A stretch of DNA of 64,000 nucleotides, from the NCBI GenBank assembly GCA_003117195.1, contig BDSI01000041.1, forward strand, positions 372,001 to 436,000, written 5' to 3'. The notes beneath the pieces are model-generated. The model made no database searches, was not told the origin of the DNA, and worked only from the letters and a program-made list of their open reading frames with translations. The stretch comes from Eudorina sp. 2006-703-Eu-15. Taxonomy: Eukaryota > Chlorophyta > Chlorophyceae > Chlamydomonadales > Volvocaceae. Made by a program: the position numbers and the translations under genes. Below are positions 12,551-25,800 of this stretch, piece by piece (position 1 is the stretch's first letter; each line of letters starts with the position of its first letter).

Positions 12551-15500
12551 CGCAACACTGTCGGGCACTGTCGGGCACTGCTTACCCATTATTGCATATG
12601 ACACACTGCCTGGAAACGAACACAGACACACACACGTGTACGCAACACGCACACATACACGCACCCTGCGCCGCGTGGAGCAACACACGTACTGTGCCGT
12701 ACCGCACGGCACGCCGTTGTACCGTACCTGTACAGCTTGCCGCTGAAGAGCTGCACGCCCAGGATGGCGAACACGATGAGGAACATGATGCAGAGCACGG
12801 AGACGTGCGCCATGGCCCCCAGGCTGAGCACCACCGACTTGAACACCAGCCGCATGCCCGCAGACCGGGTCAGCAGCCGCAGAGGCTTGATGGCGCGGAG
12901 GGCCCGCAGCGCCGCTACAGCCTGGAGGTGGTGTGTGGAGGGTGGAGGGTGGAGGGTGGAGGGTGGGGGGCGCGTGTACAGGACATTGATAGACTCGAAA
13001 CCCGGGGTTGCGGGCAGGGGGAAGGGCGATTGCGGTGGGGGCGGCGCTGGATTGGGTCGGCGGAGGGAGGGTGGGCAGTGAGGCCGCCCGACAGCAGCCC
13101 AGCAGTGGAAAAGGGTAGCCCAGGGTTGGACTGGGACGATAAGGCACGAGCCCATGTACGGCACATGCATTCGTCCGTACCCAACCAGCAAGCCGCAGGA
13201 CAGTTGGCATCCGTCAGCACATACAGCACAGCACAGCACAAGACATGAGCATAACGTACGGCGGCATCTCCCATCCCATAATCTAAGATGTCGAGGCGCC
13301 GCCAAACCATCCAAACGGTTTCAGTTGTTTGGGGACACAACCGCCCCAACCGCCCCAACCACTTATCCCTACCCTGCCCACCCCACCCAGCCGCCCACCT
13401 CGGTGTTGGAGTTGGTCAGCGCCAAGTCAACAAGGCCCGTGACAACCACCAGGAAGTCAACCTGCACGGAACCAGTACGGTGCAGTACGGCGGCGTACAG
13501 CATCGTCATGGTCGGTCGGTCGGTCGGTCGGCAGGGTCCACATGGACGGGCGGCCCTGTCGGCCGTTCAGCGCACCCGACCTCACGAGCCCCACCGAGCC
13601 GCATCCACTGGGGAGCCGGCGTCCACTGCCTGGTAGAGGGCTGACCCCTCCCTGACCCCTCCCTGACTCCTCCCTGACCCTCATCCGCCTCCGCTATTCC
13701 CCCCTCTCGCCCTTTCCCCGGTCGTATTAGGTCGTCCCCCCCCCCGGCTACTGGCACCTGGTTGGTGATGTCCCGGATGTATCCCACGAAGGTCCAGGCG
13801 AACATCTTGACCAACATCTCCACAGTGAACACCGCGGTGCAGGCCTGTGGGTGTGTTTGGGGGGGGGGCCCGGGGGAGGGAAGGGGCCGGGGGAGGGGAG
13901 GGGAGGGGATCGCAGCCGAGCGGTGGCCGTGGCCCCAGGGGTGTGAGCGGGAGTGGGGAGGGCGGTGGGGTGAAGCGGGGGCCGTATTGACAAACAGGGG
14001 GGGGTTGGTCATTGGTGGAGGGCCGCCCGGGTGGGCCCCGGGACAGGGGGACCCAGGCGCATCCCCCCGCCCCCCTCCAAGGGGAGGGGAGGGGAGGAGA
14101 GGGGAGAAGAGGCGGGTGCGTTGGGACTCCACTTCATTACAGCGACCGCGTCTCCACCCAGCCGGGGCAAGCAGTGCAAGTAGTGTCGGGTGTCAGTGGG
14201 GTGCCCCCCTCCCCCACCTGGCCACTGTGGCCCGCCTCGCCGGCCAGCACGCGCCCGCCCCACCTTCCATCACCACATCTGGTCCAACGGCCCGAACGGG
14301 ATTTTCGTCCTCCCCCTTCAATACATCACGGGTGTGGCCGCCAACTCCCGTCGTTTCCGACGCGTTGCCGCTCAAGTTGAAATGGTCTGGGTCCAGCGCC
14401 TGCGCACCCTACGTACTGCTGGCCAGCCCGGCCTCAACGTTGCCTTCGAAGCGCACACCGTCGCCGCCGACCTCCCCAACGTCCCCTTCGGCGCCGGTGC
14501 CCTCCCGCCTGCCGCCGGCGAACATCGCAAGCGCTGGTATGCATGCCGCGACATCCGGCGCCGCCTCCTACACCTACGAGACCTCTGGCAGGCCCATGGC
14601 CCCCTTCCCACCTCCACCTTCCACGCCTACCACATCCGCACCCTCCATCTCCTCCACGCCTACGCCACCCACTTCCCCGCCGCCCATTTCAGCCTACAAC
14701 CGGAGTTCCTGGCCGCCCTCATCGTCCCCCTCGCCACCGCCATCGACGCCCGCACGCGCCGCGCCGGGCCCCCTGACCTCTCCGCCAAGCTGTGGTTGCC
14801 CAACGCGCTGCGCCAGCTCCTCCCCGTCACCGCCGTCCACGCGGCCCTGCAAGACCCCGCCGTTGCCTCCGCCCTCCCCCTCGGCACCCCCCGCCCCGCC
14901 CTCCACTGGACCGCCGGCGTCCCGCTGCACCGCCTCTTCTGCAACTACGCCCATATGGCCCGCAATCTCACCCACGCCGATTATGCCCGCCTCGTCGACC
15001 CCGCTCGCCCCTGCGCCTGCCACCGCTTCCCCGCCCTCTGTCCCCCCGGCATCCCCTACGTCATGTCCACCGTCCCCTACACCGCCCTACCACCTGCTCT
15101 GGCGCCCTTCTGGGACAAAGGCGCCCGCTACCGACCCCACCAGCCCGTCCCCGCCCGGGCCGCCCTCCTCGCTGACGTACGTGTCCACGCCCACACCTAC
15201 GCCACTCGCCTGGCCGCCCGCTCCGGGCTGTCCGGCGCCGCCTACCCCGCGTGGGTCGACGCCTTCGTCGCCGCCATCGGCCGCGCCATTGATGCCCACT
15301 CCGGCACGTACCGCTTCGACTGGCCCGTCCTATCTGCTGCCGACCTCACCGCCCTCCGCCGCGCCGCCCGCGGCTTCGTCATCACCGTCACCGACAAAAG
15401 CTCCGCTACCTTTCAGCTCGTGTGCGCCAAGCTCTACGCCGCGAAATGTATGCGCGACCTGCACCTTCACGACACCTTCGCCGTCCCGCCCTCGCCCCCC

Positions 15501-18500
15501 GCCCACGCCCCCGGCGCCGCCCCGCCACCTCCGCCCCCTCCCGTCGTCGCTCCCGCCCCGCCTCCGTTCCCCGCCGTCGCCGCCCCGCAGCCGCCCGCCC
15601 CCCACCCCCACCCCCTCCCCGTCGCTCCCGCACCACCTCCGTTGCCCGCCGTCGCCATCTCGCCGCTGCCCGCTCCCCCACCCCCACCTCCACCCCCTCC
15701 CCCGTCGCTCCCGCACCGCCCACCCCGACGCCGCCCCCGCTGCCCCGACCGCCGCCCCCCCCGCCCCCGACGCCGCCGCCGCCGGGCCCCCAGACACCGC
15801 CGAACCCCCCGATACTACCAGCCCACCACCGCCGCCGCGATGCACGAACACTTCCAACACCACAACGCCCGCCTCGCGCCCTGGCAGCTCTCCCTCGACG
15901 CCCACCGCCCACCCGCCTACTACGCCGGCACCCTCAACATGCACAAGTCGCCCCCGACCATGCGCTTCCTTGCGTACTCCCAAGCCTGCCCCGCCACCGC
16001 GCTCAGCGACCTCGTCACCGCCGTCTTGCGCGCCGCCGTCCCCTCCTTCGATGCCCTCTGGCGCGACCGCCTTCCCGGCACGCAACCCTGGATGTGCTTC
16101 TCCTCCCGCGCCGTCGCCCGCCTCGTCGACACCTTCAACGCACGGCAGTACGTCGCCCGGGGCGCCACCGGCGGCCCACCGCCTCTCGCCTTCGACTTCG
16201 AACGCCTCTACACCAACCTTCCCCACGCCCTGCTCCGCACCGCCCTGCGCGACCTCCTCGCCGCTTGCCTTGCCACCACCCCCTACATCCGCGTCACCAC
16301 CACCGACCCGCCGCCCCACCGCCCTAACGACAAGCCTCGCCACACCGTCACCTTCCACGCCGCCTCCCCTGGCCCCCGCTGTCGGATCCGGGACCGCACC
16401 GCCACCCGCGTCTGTACCCTCACCGACTTCCAGCTCGTCCAAGCTATCCTCACCCGTTTCCAGTACTCCCTCCGCTATCTCGATGACCTCCTCTCCCTGC
16501 ACAACCCCTATATCGGCGCCTACCTCTCCCGCGCCACGGTTACTGGCAACCTCCACGGCATCTACCCGCCCGAGCTCTCCGTCACCCCGCAACGCCATGA
16601 CCACCTCCCCGCCGGCTCCATCCCCTTCCTGGACATCCTCCTCGTTCACAGCCCCCACGCTGGCCGCCGCCGCTACCTCACCCAACTTTACGACAAACGC
16701 GTGCAACCCGCCTTCGCCAGCGTCCGCCTCTCCCGCTTTGTCGCCCGCGACTCCAACGTCAACGAGGCCTGCAAGCGCAACATCTTCACGGGCCAGTTCC
16801 ACCGCCTTCGGCGGGTCATCTCCTGCCCCCGATAATATCTGTGCCGAAATCGCCCTCCTCATCCGCGCCCTCGTTGGCGAAGGCTACCCGCGCAAGCACC
16901 TCCTCGCCCAGTTCGTCAACCTGCTGGCGGCCGTCCCCCAGACCTTCTACTTCGCGCGACGCTCCACCCACAAGGATATGCTGGCGGTCGTCCACACCCA
17001 CCTGCGCAATCCCCCGCCGCCCCGCCCGCCCCCGGCCCCTGACCGCCCGCTCCTTCGCCCCCGCACCAACGGGGCGTCGGCGGCTATCCCCTCAACGTTC
17101 CAACGGGCGCTGCTGTGTGACGGCGTGGGTCTGTGTGACGGCGCGGGTCGGCTTCGGGCCCCTGCTGGGTTTCGCTTGCGTACGCCCTCCGGGCCGGCGT
17201 CGGTTTTCGTGTGAGCGTGCCCTCCGGCGCGCGGCCTCCGGGCCGGCCCGGCCGTGTCGCCCCCCCCACCTGTAACCGTTACGACGTCTTCGCCTCCCCG
17301 CCCCTCTCTCTTCCCCCCCCGCGCCACCTCACCCCGCACCTCACGTACCCATCACAGCCCGCCCGACCGCCCTAGGCGCGCCACCACGCGGCACCCCACA
17401 TGCAGGGGCTGCCCCGCTACGACCGGGCACGGTGGGGAGCCATATCCCGAACGTGGCCCGCCACCCGGTCGTCCGTTCCCGTGTCCCTGCCCCATGCTTA
17501 CTCCCCCTGTCGTACATGCCGTACATGTCGTACGGCCTCCCGTCCCCGTCCCATATCCCACTTCCCCTCGTCCGCCCTGTCCTCTTTCGCGCCGCGCTGC
17601 CGCCCCGCCATTCTCGCATACTGCCTTCTTTTTGATGTTTGCTTTTGTCATTCTTCGCAATCGTTGCCACCCCCGCTCACTCCGTTCCTCGGCTTCCCTC
17701 CCTGCATCGCCATGGCCCTGGACATCGCTCGCGGCGCGGCTACTCCGTCTACCACCACAGGTCGGTAACGTATCTGTCCTTTCCGGGTTGGGTTGGGTTC
17801 GCAGTTTGCTTGTTGTGGCACTGCGGCAGCGCGGCCGCGCCTCCACGCGCCCGCGCGCGGTCTCTATCTTTCCGTTGCTATGCAGGTACCGCACCCCGTA
17901 AGTATACTGCGTTATGCTGGGTGTGCCCGGGTTCGTTCTACGGGTTTGTTTATTTTTTTCAATTTAACCCCCTCCGGACGGGCCCCCCTCCCCCCCCTCG
18001 GGACGGGCCCCCCTCCCCCCCTCCCCCCCGGACGGGCCCCTTCCCCCCCTCCGGATGGGCCCCCTCCCCCAACCCCCGGATGGGCCCCCCTCCCCCAACC
18101 CCCCGGATGGGCCCCCCTCTCCCACCCCCCCGTATGGGCCCCCCTCCCCCCCCGCCCGTATGGGCCCCACCGTGTCCACCCAGAACAGCACCACGCCCAG
18201 CCGCGAGTGGGGCGACACGGCGGGCCCCTCCAGGGTCATCATGGCGCAGCTGGCCAGGATCACACAGAACAGCGAGTAGTCGAAGGCCCTGGGGGCGCCG
18301 AGGCGTACGTACGGGGCAGGGGGATGGACAGATGGAGGCGCAGGGGGAGGGGCAGGAGGGCAAAGGACAGAGGGCTGGGCACCGGCTGGAGGCCTAACAG
18401 GTGCCTGCCCACTGGTGAGCTGATTGGCTCCTCCGCCGATCAGTACTTGGAGGGGGAAGGGAGGGGCGGGCGGGAGGGGGGCCGCTCGCGCTGGCGCGGA

Positions 18501-19709
18501 AGGACAGCCGGAGCCGTACGTACGGCGAGACATGGAGTGAGGGCAGTTGGGAGAGACGGCAGGGAGGGGCTGCTGCGGCTGGCAGCAGGTGAGCGAGGGG
18601 GCGGCTGGCAGCAGGTGAGCGAGGGGGCGGCTGGCAGCAGGTGAGCGAGGGGGCGGCTGGCAGCAGGTGAGCGAGGGGGCGGCTAGCAGCAGGTGACCAC
18701 AGAAGCGTACCGGGTCTGGGGCTGTGCAGGGGCTTAGACCGGGACCACCCACCTGCTGTACACAATGCGGTACACCTTCTGCCGTACGGGGTTGTCGGGG
18801 CCCACGAGGAAGAAGGACTTGCCCTCCAGGGGGATGCGGCTGCGGTTGCGGCGGCGCTGACCCGCGGGTCGGCCGTCTTCCCCCGCCGCCGTCTGAGAGG
18901 TCGCACCGGCTTCCTCCGCCCGGCCGCTGATGCGGGTGTCTGCACCCGAGTCCGTTCCTGGGAATGTCAACGGCCAACGGTGAGCCCGCCAACGGTCAAC
19001 AAGCAAGCGCTATAAACATGATAGCTGTGGATTCACATTGATCGCAGCTTTGGATGCCAGGGTTGGATTGCCATGGTTGGATTGCCATGGCCGGTGCGGC
19101 ACTGTCGGCCGCCCCCCCCCCGAACATATGGAGCCTGTGTGCAGCGAAGTGCCCCGGCAGCGCGTGTGGTGGCGAGCGGGGGTGCGGTTGGGCAGTATGC
19201 AGGGGTGGGTAGGGTCTGGGCAGCCCCTGAAACCCCTAGACATCAAGCCTGCCCGTTTCGACATCACCCCAACCCCCATCCCCTCCCCCCTCCACTCGGC
19301 CGACATCGCCCTCGCCCGCGCACCCGCCGGGTGTACGCCCTCGGGGCTGCGACCGCCCTCCTGCGTCGTGCTTGCCCTGGAGCCCTTGTACGGCGATGTG
19401 GCCGACGGCCGTCCCAAACTTCCGGACGAGCTGTCCGACAGCATCCCGCTGGACGAGGGCCGCCGCTGCAGGGCCGCGCCGCAGCCGCCGCCGCCGCCGT
19501 CCGACCGAGCGCCGTCGGCATCTTCCACCTCTGGGGGCAGGTCGATAGACACATGTGTACGAATGCGTGTACGACGGCGGTTGAGCTGGCGGTTATCAGT
19601 GATGTCGATGTCGGTGGTTAGGAGCTCCGGGGTGAGGCTGCCGCCGCTGGCGTTGCCGCCACTGGCAATAATCGTCTCCGGCACCTTGGCGCGCGGCGTT
19701 GAGGGCCCG

Positions 19710-19804
<95 letters not shown>

Positions 19805-22800
19805 CGTGTCTGCGCTGTCCGCCTCGGCGCGGCTATCCGTCAATATTTGCGACGGCCGGCGGGTGGCAGGTTCGATGCCTCCGCCGCCGCTGCGGCTCGC
19901 CGTAGCCGCGTCTACGCATGCCGCCGCCGCCGCCGCCGCCAGCCCCGGCGGCGGCGCGCCCTCGCCTCTGTCGCTCAGCCTCATCACCTCCGCTGGACCA
20001 CTTCGCGTAGCCGCGTCGCCGGGCGCCGCCGTACCCAAGCTGCCGTCGCCGCCGCCGCCGCCGCCACCGCCTTCGGTCAGCGAGGTGAGCTGAGGCGTTG
20101 GCGGCGGCGCCGCAGGCGCCGGCGCCGCCGGCTCCGTCGCCTTGTCTTCCCCCGTGGACGCGCAGGCCGCCCTCATCAGCTCCTCGTCTCCAGTGTCCAG
20201 GTACCGGACCTGCCACTGGGGGGCGGAGCCGCCGGGGGTCCCCGTGTCGTCGGCGTCGTCGTCGGACCAGGGGCCGCACTTGGCCGCCAGCGCCGCCGCC
20301 ACGTCAGCCGCTGGCGGTGCCGCAGCGGGAAACGCCGGGGCGGCGGGGCCCGCCGGCCGAGGCGGTGGCGCCGCCGCCGAGTCACCGTTGAGCTGGCCAT
20401 GGGCTAGCAGCGGCGGGCCGCCGTTACCGCCGCGAGTTTTGCTCTCCTCGATGTCGTCGGCGGCGGCGTCGTCGTCGGCGGGTGCGGCAGCGGGTGCGGC
20501 AGCGGGTGCGGGTGCGGCGGGTGCGGCTATGCCGGTAGGCGGGACGTCCCTGGAGCGACGGGGCGCCTGCAGTCCAGGGACGGCTGCCGCCACCACGTCG
20601 GCAGGGAGCGCTGCTTCCCCCGCTGGAAGGGGAAGGGGCGGGGAAGCCCCGGGGCGTGGCGAGGGCGAGGGCGGGGGCGGGGGGGGCGGGGGCGGGGGTG
20701 TCGCCGCCGCTGGCGGGGGCGGGGGCGGGGGCGGCGGCACCGTTCGGACTGGTGCGCCGCCGGTTGGCACGTCGACGCTGGCCCGTCGTACAGCGTACGC
20801 CACCCAGGCAGGGCTCTGGGCGCTGATGCTGCGTGCAAGTTCCTTACGAGCCCGCTGGGTCCCTGACGGCGGCCGGGCCCCCTGGACTTCCGCCATCTGC
20901 TCGTCCATAAACCCGCCGCGGCCGTTGCCGTTGCCTTCAGACGCCGCGAGCACCGGCGCGGTAAAGTTGAGCCGCGGGTCAGCCCGGGCCCGCAAAGCGT
21001 CCTCCACCGCCTCCGCCGCCTTGGCAGCCGCCGCCGCCGCCGCCGCCGCCGAGCTGGGCACGAACGGCGACCCGGTATGGGAGGCTGTCGCAGCGCCTCC
21101 AGCCGCCAGTGCGAGAACATCAAACGCCGAGAGCGGCAGCGGTTCCGGAGCGTGCGGCAGGGTGAACATGTAGCCGTTGAGAAGGCGGGCCGACCCATGG
21201 GTCCATCCATCGCTCCTGGCGGCCCCGTTGCACCCGCCCTCCGGTCCCTGGAGCTCCGTACACTCTGCGACCGGTCGGACTGGCGGCGCCAATGGCGATG
21301 TCATGGCCGGCGGCGGCGGCCCGGCTCCGCCGACTCCTTCGTCGCCGCCGCCGCCGTAGCCGGCAGCGCCGGCCCAGGCGGCACTACTCACACTGTCGAA
21401 ACGCGATCTGGCGGCTGTCACGGCGCCGCTGGGCAGCTGCTCAAGCATACCGTGCGCAACGCCGCCGTTGCCGTAGCCGCCCGCCGACACTGTCGCGGCG
21501 GCGGGCGCTGATACGTCGGAACCGTCGGTCTGACCGACCTGTGGGTCACCCCGCCGCCGGCTGTCCTCGAGCTTCGACGCCGCCGCCGCCGCTGCCTTGC
21601 TCATGGCCCCCAGCGCTTCGACTGCGCTTTGCATCGCGACCTCTTTGTCGTACACATGAAGAAAGCCATCGACCGTGCTGTGGCATGACGGCGCCGCGGT
21701 GCCGCTGCTCAGCCGCCTGCCGTCACCTTTGCGAACCGAACTGGGGCGGGCCGCCGGCGCCTCCGCCGCGGCCACGGCCGCGACGCCCGCGGCGGCGGCG
21801 CTGACGGCCGACTGCCCGGCGTGGCGCTTCTGCTGCTGCTGCTTACCGTACGCTGTCGGCGCGTCGCCGCCACGGCGATGGTGGGGGCTGGCCCCGTTGT
21901 TGGTTGTGGTGGGTGTGGTTCGGCCCTCCGACGACACCATCGAGTCGCCCAGCGAGGCCGACAGGTGGCTGCTGTTTCCCCGTGACGACCGCTTTACAGA
22001 GTCCAGTACGGATTCTACGGCAGATCCCATGGCGCTCCGCATCTTACTGACCCAGCTGCTACTGCCCGCCTGCAGATGAGGGCCGGGGGTGCAGCCGCGT
22101 CACCGCGTCATTGCGTTGCAACAGCGGGGCCGGGGCCACTTGACGGGGCCGGGGGGCTGCCGCCGCTCAACCGCCGACGTGTACGGTGTATGACAACGTG
22201 CCAACATGATACGCAGCCCATCTCGTACCAACACGACGCACATTAGACCACATGGGTAATGGACCACTGCCTTCCATTGTGGATGTTGTGGGATGTTGTT
22301 TTACACGATGAGCTGTGCCCCCAACCCCAACCCCAACCCCCTGCGCCAGCATAACACAACAGAGAGCACGATGCCTTCCGTACTACCGTATGTCTGGACT
22401 GTACGGCTGCCGTACCTGTGAGTCGTACTTGGCTTCGAAGGCCTCAAGCGTGACCGCGAGGAAGAGGGTGAGCAGGATGTACTTGCCAACCACTATCCAG
22501 GCCACAAAGAAGGCGGATGAGCCGTAGTTGGTGGCTCGGATAGTGTCGTACATGTTGACTTGGTAGTTTTCCAGCGTCAGTATCTGAGGGGGTGAGCAGT
22601 GGCCGCACGGTGGCAGAAGCGGTTGCGGCAGCAAACACCACCATACCGCAGTAGCATGACTAATCCTCTGAGCACAGTCCGCCACAGCATTCTGACGCTC
22701 CCACGCATAACAAAGCTGTACGACACACGACGAGCCAGCAAACACAGGAAATACGGTACAGCCGGAAGACGGCCAATAGCAAGCGGAGACGCGCAGCGGG

Positions 22801-25800
22801 GGAACCTCCCCATCCACCTGCCGTCACACACGTGCCGGAACGATGCCCCCCTTTCGGCACCAGCAGGACAGTACGACGGCCGTACTCTTACGTTGAAGGT
22901 TGTGACGAGCGAGTTCATGAAGGTGTCGAAGTTGGGGTAGGGCTGCCTGGCCAGGTGGATGCCGCCGAAGACGTGGAGGCCCACGATGGCGAAGACGCCC
23001 CAGAACAGCGCTATGAGGACCGCCACGGCCGCGAAGGACGAGAAGGACGCCAGCAGCTTGGCGGCGATCCGCCGCAGGGAGCCAAGGTAGCGGAGGGCCT
23101 TGAGCAGACGGAGCGCGCGGGCGGCGCGGAGGGCTGCTATGGCGCTGGACAACGGACAGGGGGTAGGGGGGGCCAGAGGCGGGGGTAAAAGGGGGGGCAG
23201 GGGCAGGGGCAGGGGCAGGAAGGCGGACAGGCGGCGGAGGACGGGGAAGGTGGGGCGACCAAGGGTCAGGTTTCGGATCGAGCGGGCCCCAGGACGGTGA
23301 GGGAGGAGGGGAGAGGAGGGGAGAGGAGGGAAGAGGAGGGGAGAGGAGGGGGAGAGGAGGGGAGAGGAGGGGGAGAGGAGGGGAGAGGAGGGGGAGAGGA
23401 GGGGGAGAGGAGGGGGAGAGGAGGGGGAGAGGAGGGGGAGAGGAGGGGGAGAGGAGGGGGAGAGGAGGGGGAGAGGAGGGGAGAGGAGGGGAGAGGAGGG
23501 GAGAGGAGGGGAGAGGGAGCGCCCGTCTCGTTGTGAAGGCAGCGGCGAGGACGCGTGCCGGGTATGTGGGTGCGGGTGTGAGGGTGTATGAGGACGGTAT
23601 TTTCACGACAGGGAGGGGCGACTGTCGGCCGACACAGACGATGCGCGCGCTGGCATGCCGGCATATTTTCATGTGCTGGGCTGGCCGTGTGTTTCTGAGG
23701 CAGGCAGAGCAGGAGTGCGTGACATGCGAAGGGCCCCCGCACCCAAGACCTGTGTGATGAGTCCGCCAGGTCGCGCAGTGTCGGACTGATGTGATGCGAT
23801 GTGATGTCGGGGTGAGCCCCGCGGGCAGCTCCCGGGGGGGAACGTATCGGGATTAAATACGACAACCTAGGAACGTAGGCGGCAGGAACGGGTAGTACGG
23901 GAATAGTACGGTACAGGGAATACGAGGAGAGGCCTCGAGAGGGTGTTCCGGTACGGCAGTAAGGTGACGTACTTGAGATCTGCTGCCGAGTGGATTTGTG
24001 TCAAGATGATCTCGAGCCAGGAGATGGTGACGATGAAAGCGTCGAACAAGTTGAAGCCGTCCTGAGGGGAAGGGCGGTGCACGTGTGTGTGTGTGTCTCT
24101 TTGTTTGTTTGTGCGGGATATTCCGGTAGTTTAAGTGGCAAGGCAGGATGCCAGGACGTCGGGGCATCCTCCGTGGCTGGCGAGGTGGGCGAAAACCCTA
24201 AGCCCTAGAACCCAAGCCCTCCTCGCCCTCCTCACCTCGTATCCCCCCCCCTCACCCCCTCATCCCCCCGACCCCCTTATGTCACCACCCCCCCCCCCGG
24301 CCCCCCCTCACCCCCTCAACCCCCCCCCGGCCCCCCCCTCACCCTCACCCGGATGTAGTCCCACAGGCCCATACTGAACAGCTTGATCGCCATCTCCAGG
24401 GTGAACAGCGCCGTGAAGACGTAGTTACACGTGAGCTGGGGGGAGGGGGAGGAGGAGGGGGGCACCGAGGCGGTCGGGCGGCTGAAACCTAGCCGACCTC
24501 GAGGCAGCAGCGCAGGGGGGCACAACGCGGGTCCCAGTGGGGAGAGCTGAGTGCTCAGTGCGCCGCCGGGCCCGAGTGCTAAGGGGGCGCATCGACTTGC
24601 AGCAGACGGACTTCGCAGCGTTGCCATCCACAAGGATCCACTGAAAATCGCCGGGGGGCGGGGGCGGGGGCGGGGGCGGGGGCGGGGGCGGGGGCCGGGG
24701 CCCCGCTCCGGACAGCGCAATGCACAGCGGAATGCTCCCCAGGCCCCCACCAGCGCCCCCATCTGACAGCCCGCCGGTATCGCCGCCGACCCCCTCAGCT
24801 CCCCGCCGCTGACCCCGGAGCACGGGAGGTGCGACTCACCAACGCATTTTCGTACGATGAGCTCATGCCGTCGTACTCCATCGCCAGCACGACTGTGTTG
24901 GCGAAGATGACTGTGAGCATGACGTAGGAGAAGGCGGTGGACTCGGCGTAGACCCGGGCTCGGAACATGGCGCGCAGGTGCAGGCGCCGCAGCGGCGGCT
25001 CGCCCGCCACCAGCTCGTCAAACTCCTGTTGCCGTACATACACCGTGGTGAGCATGCCAGGGCAGGGTGACACCGCTGGTCGGGTGCAGGTGGATGCAGT
25101 ACGGCAGGCCAACGCCAATCCTATATTCGATGGAGTAACGCGCCGTCCCTAACCCCCCATGGTTGTGTTCTAGTCCAGACCCCTCCCCGAACTTTCATGT
25201 TGCTCACCGCAGCGACCGCTGACTCTCCCTCCCCTGTCCCCCACCTTCAAGGGGCCCCCCTCCATGCACACACACACACCCGTCCCTCCCCCAGCCGCCC
25301 CAGATACGGTACACCACCCACCCACCAGGGGATCCATCACTAGCGCCGCCATGGCCATGTGGGCGCCCATCAGCAGCTGCGGGTCCCCCGGCAGGTGGGA
25401 GGGCAGGTGGGACATGCTGGGCGCGGAGGGCGCGGGGGGGAGCGCCAGCTCGCTGGAAGAACGCAGCATGCCGTTTGCCGTACTCCTGCGCGACAGCGCC
25501 TCGCCGCCGCCGCCGCCGCCACCGCCGCCGGCGTTCCTCAGTACGGACCTCGGCACCGGCGACGTTTGTTGCCTGGCAGGCCGCGAGAAGGGTGAGATGG
25601 CCCGCGGGCTGTGGCCGCCAACGATGCCTGTACCCGAGGTGGGAGATTCGCCCGCTGCGCCGTCCGCCTGCGACTGCGATTGAGCCTGACCTGTCAGCGC
25701 TAACGGCTGCGGCACGACAACGTTGCGGCTATAGCGCCGCGCGTTGGAGGTCTGCCGCTGTGGAGGACGCTGATCCCCGGGGTTGAACGAACCCCGCTGC

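Larger units (their letters stand above)
10901..18957 (-). other. channel domain III, III-IV linker and IV-S1
   Basis: Exon 14 (18957-18753) leads in with [20 protein letters not shown] and exon 15 (18288-18171) gives III-S1. Exon 16 (13844-13758) is S2 and exon 17 (13461-13399) is S3. Exon 18 (12921-12728) is S4 ([16 protein letters not shown], five basic residues) and S5. Exon 19 (12389-12274) is the turret, with two Cys. Exon 20 (11775-11631) is the pore loop [13 protein letters not shown], with Asn at the CaV Glu position. Exon 21 (11234-10901) is S6, a short III-IV linker and IV-S1. The intron between exons 15 and 16 is about 4.3 kb because it contains the retroelement. Confidence 0.88.

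Noticed and set aside
15330..16862. 510-codon minus-strand frame opposite the reverse transcriptase
   Set aside because: It is Gly/Val/Glu-rich antisense of GC-rich coding DNA, with no recognisable protein.
13762..17214. 1,150-codon plus-strand frame overlapping the reverse transcriptase
   Set aside because: It is Pro/Ser/Thr-rich without motifs. The RT motifs lie in the 14190-16835 frame, and only the last stretch, after the frameshift, belongs to the element's protein.
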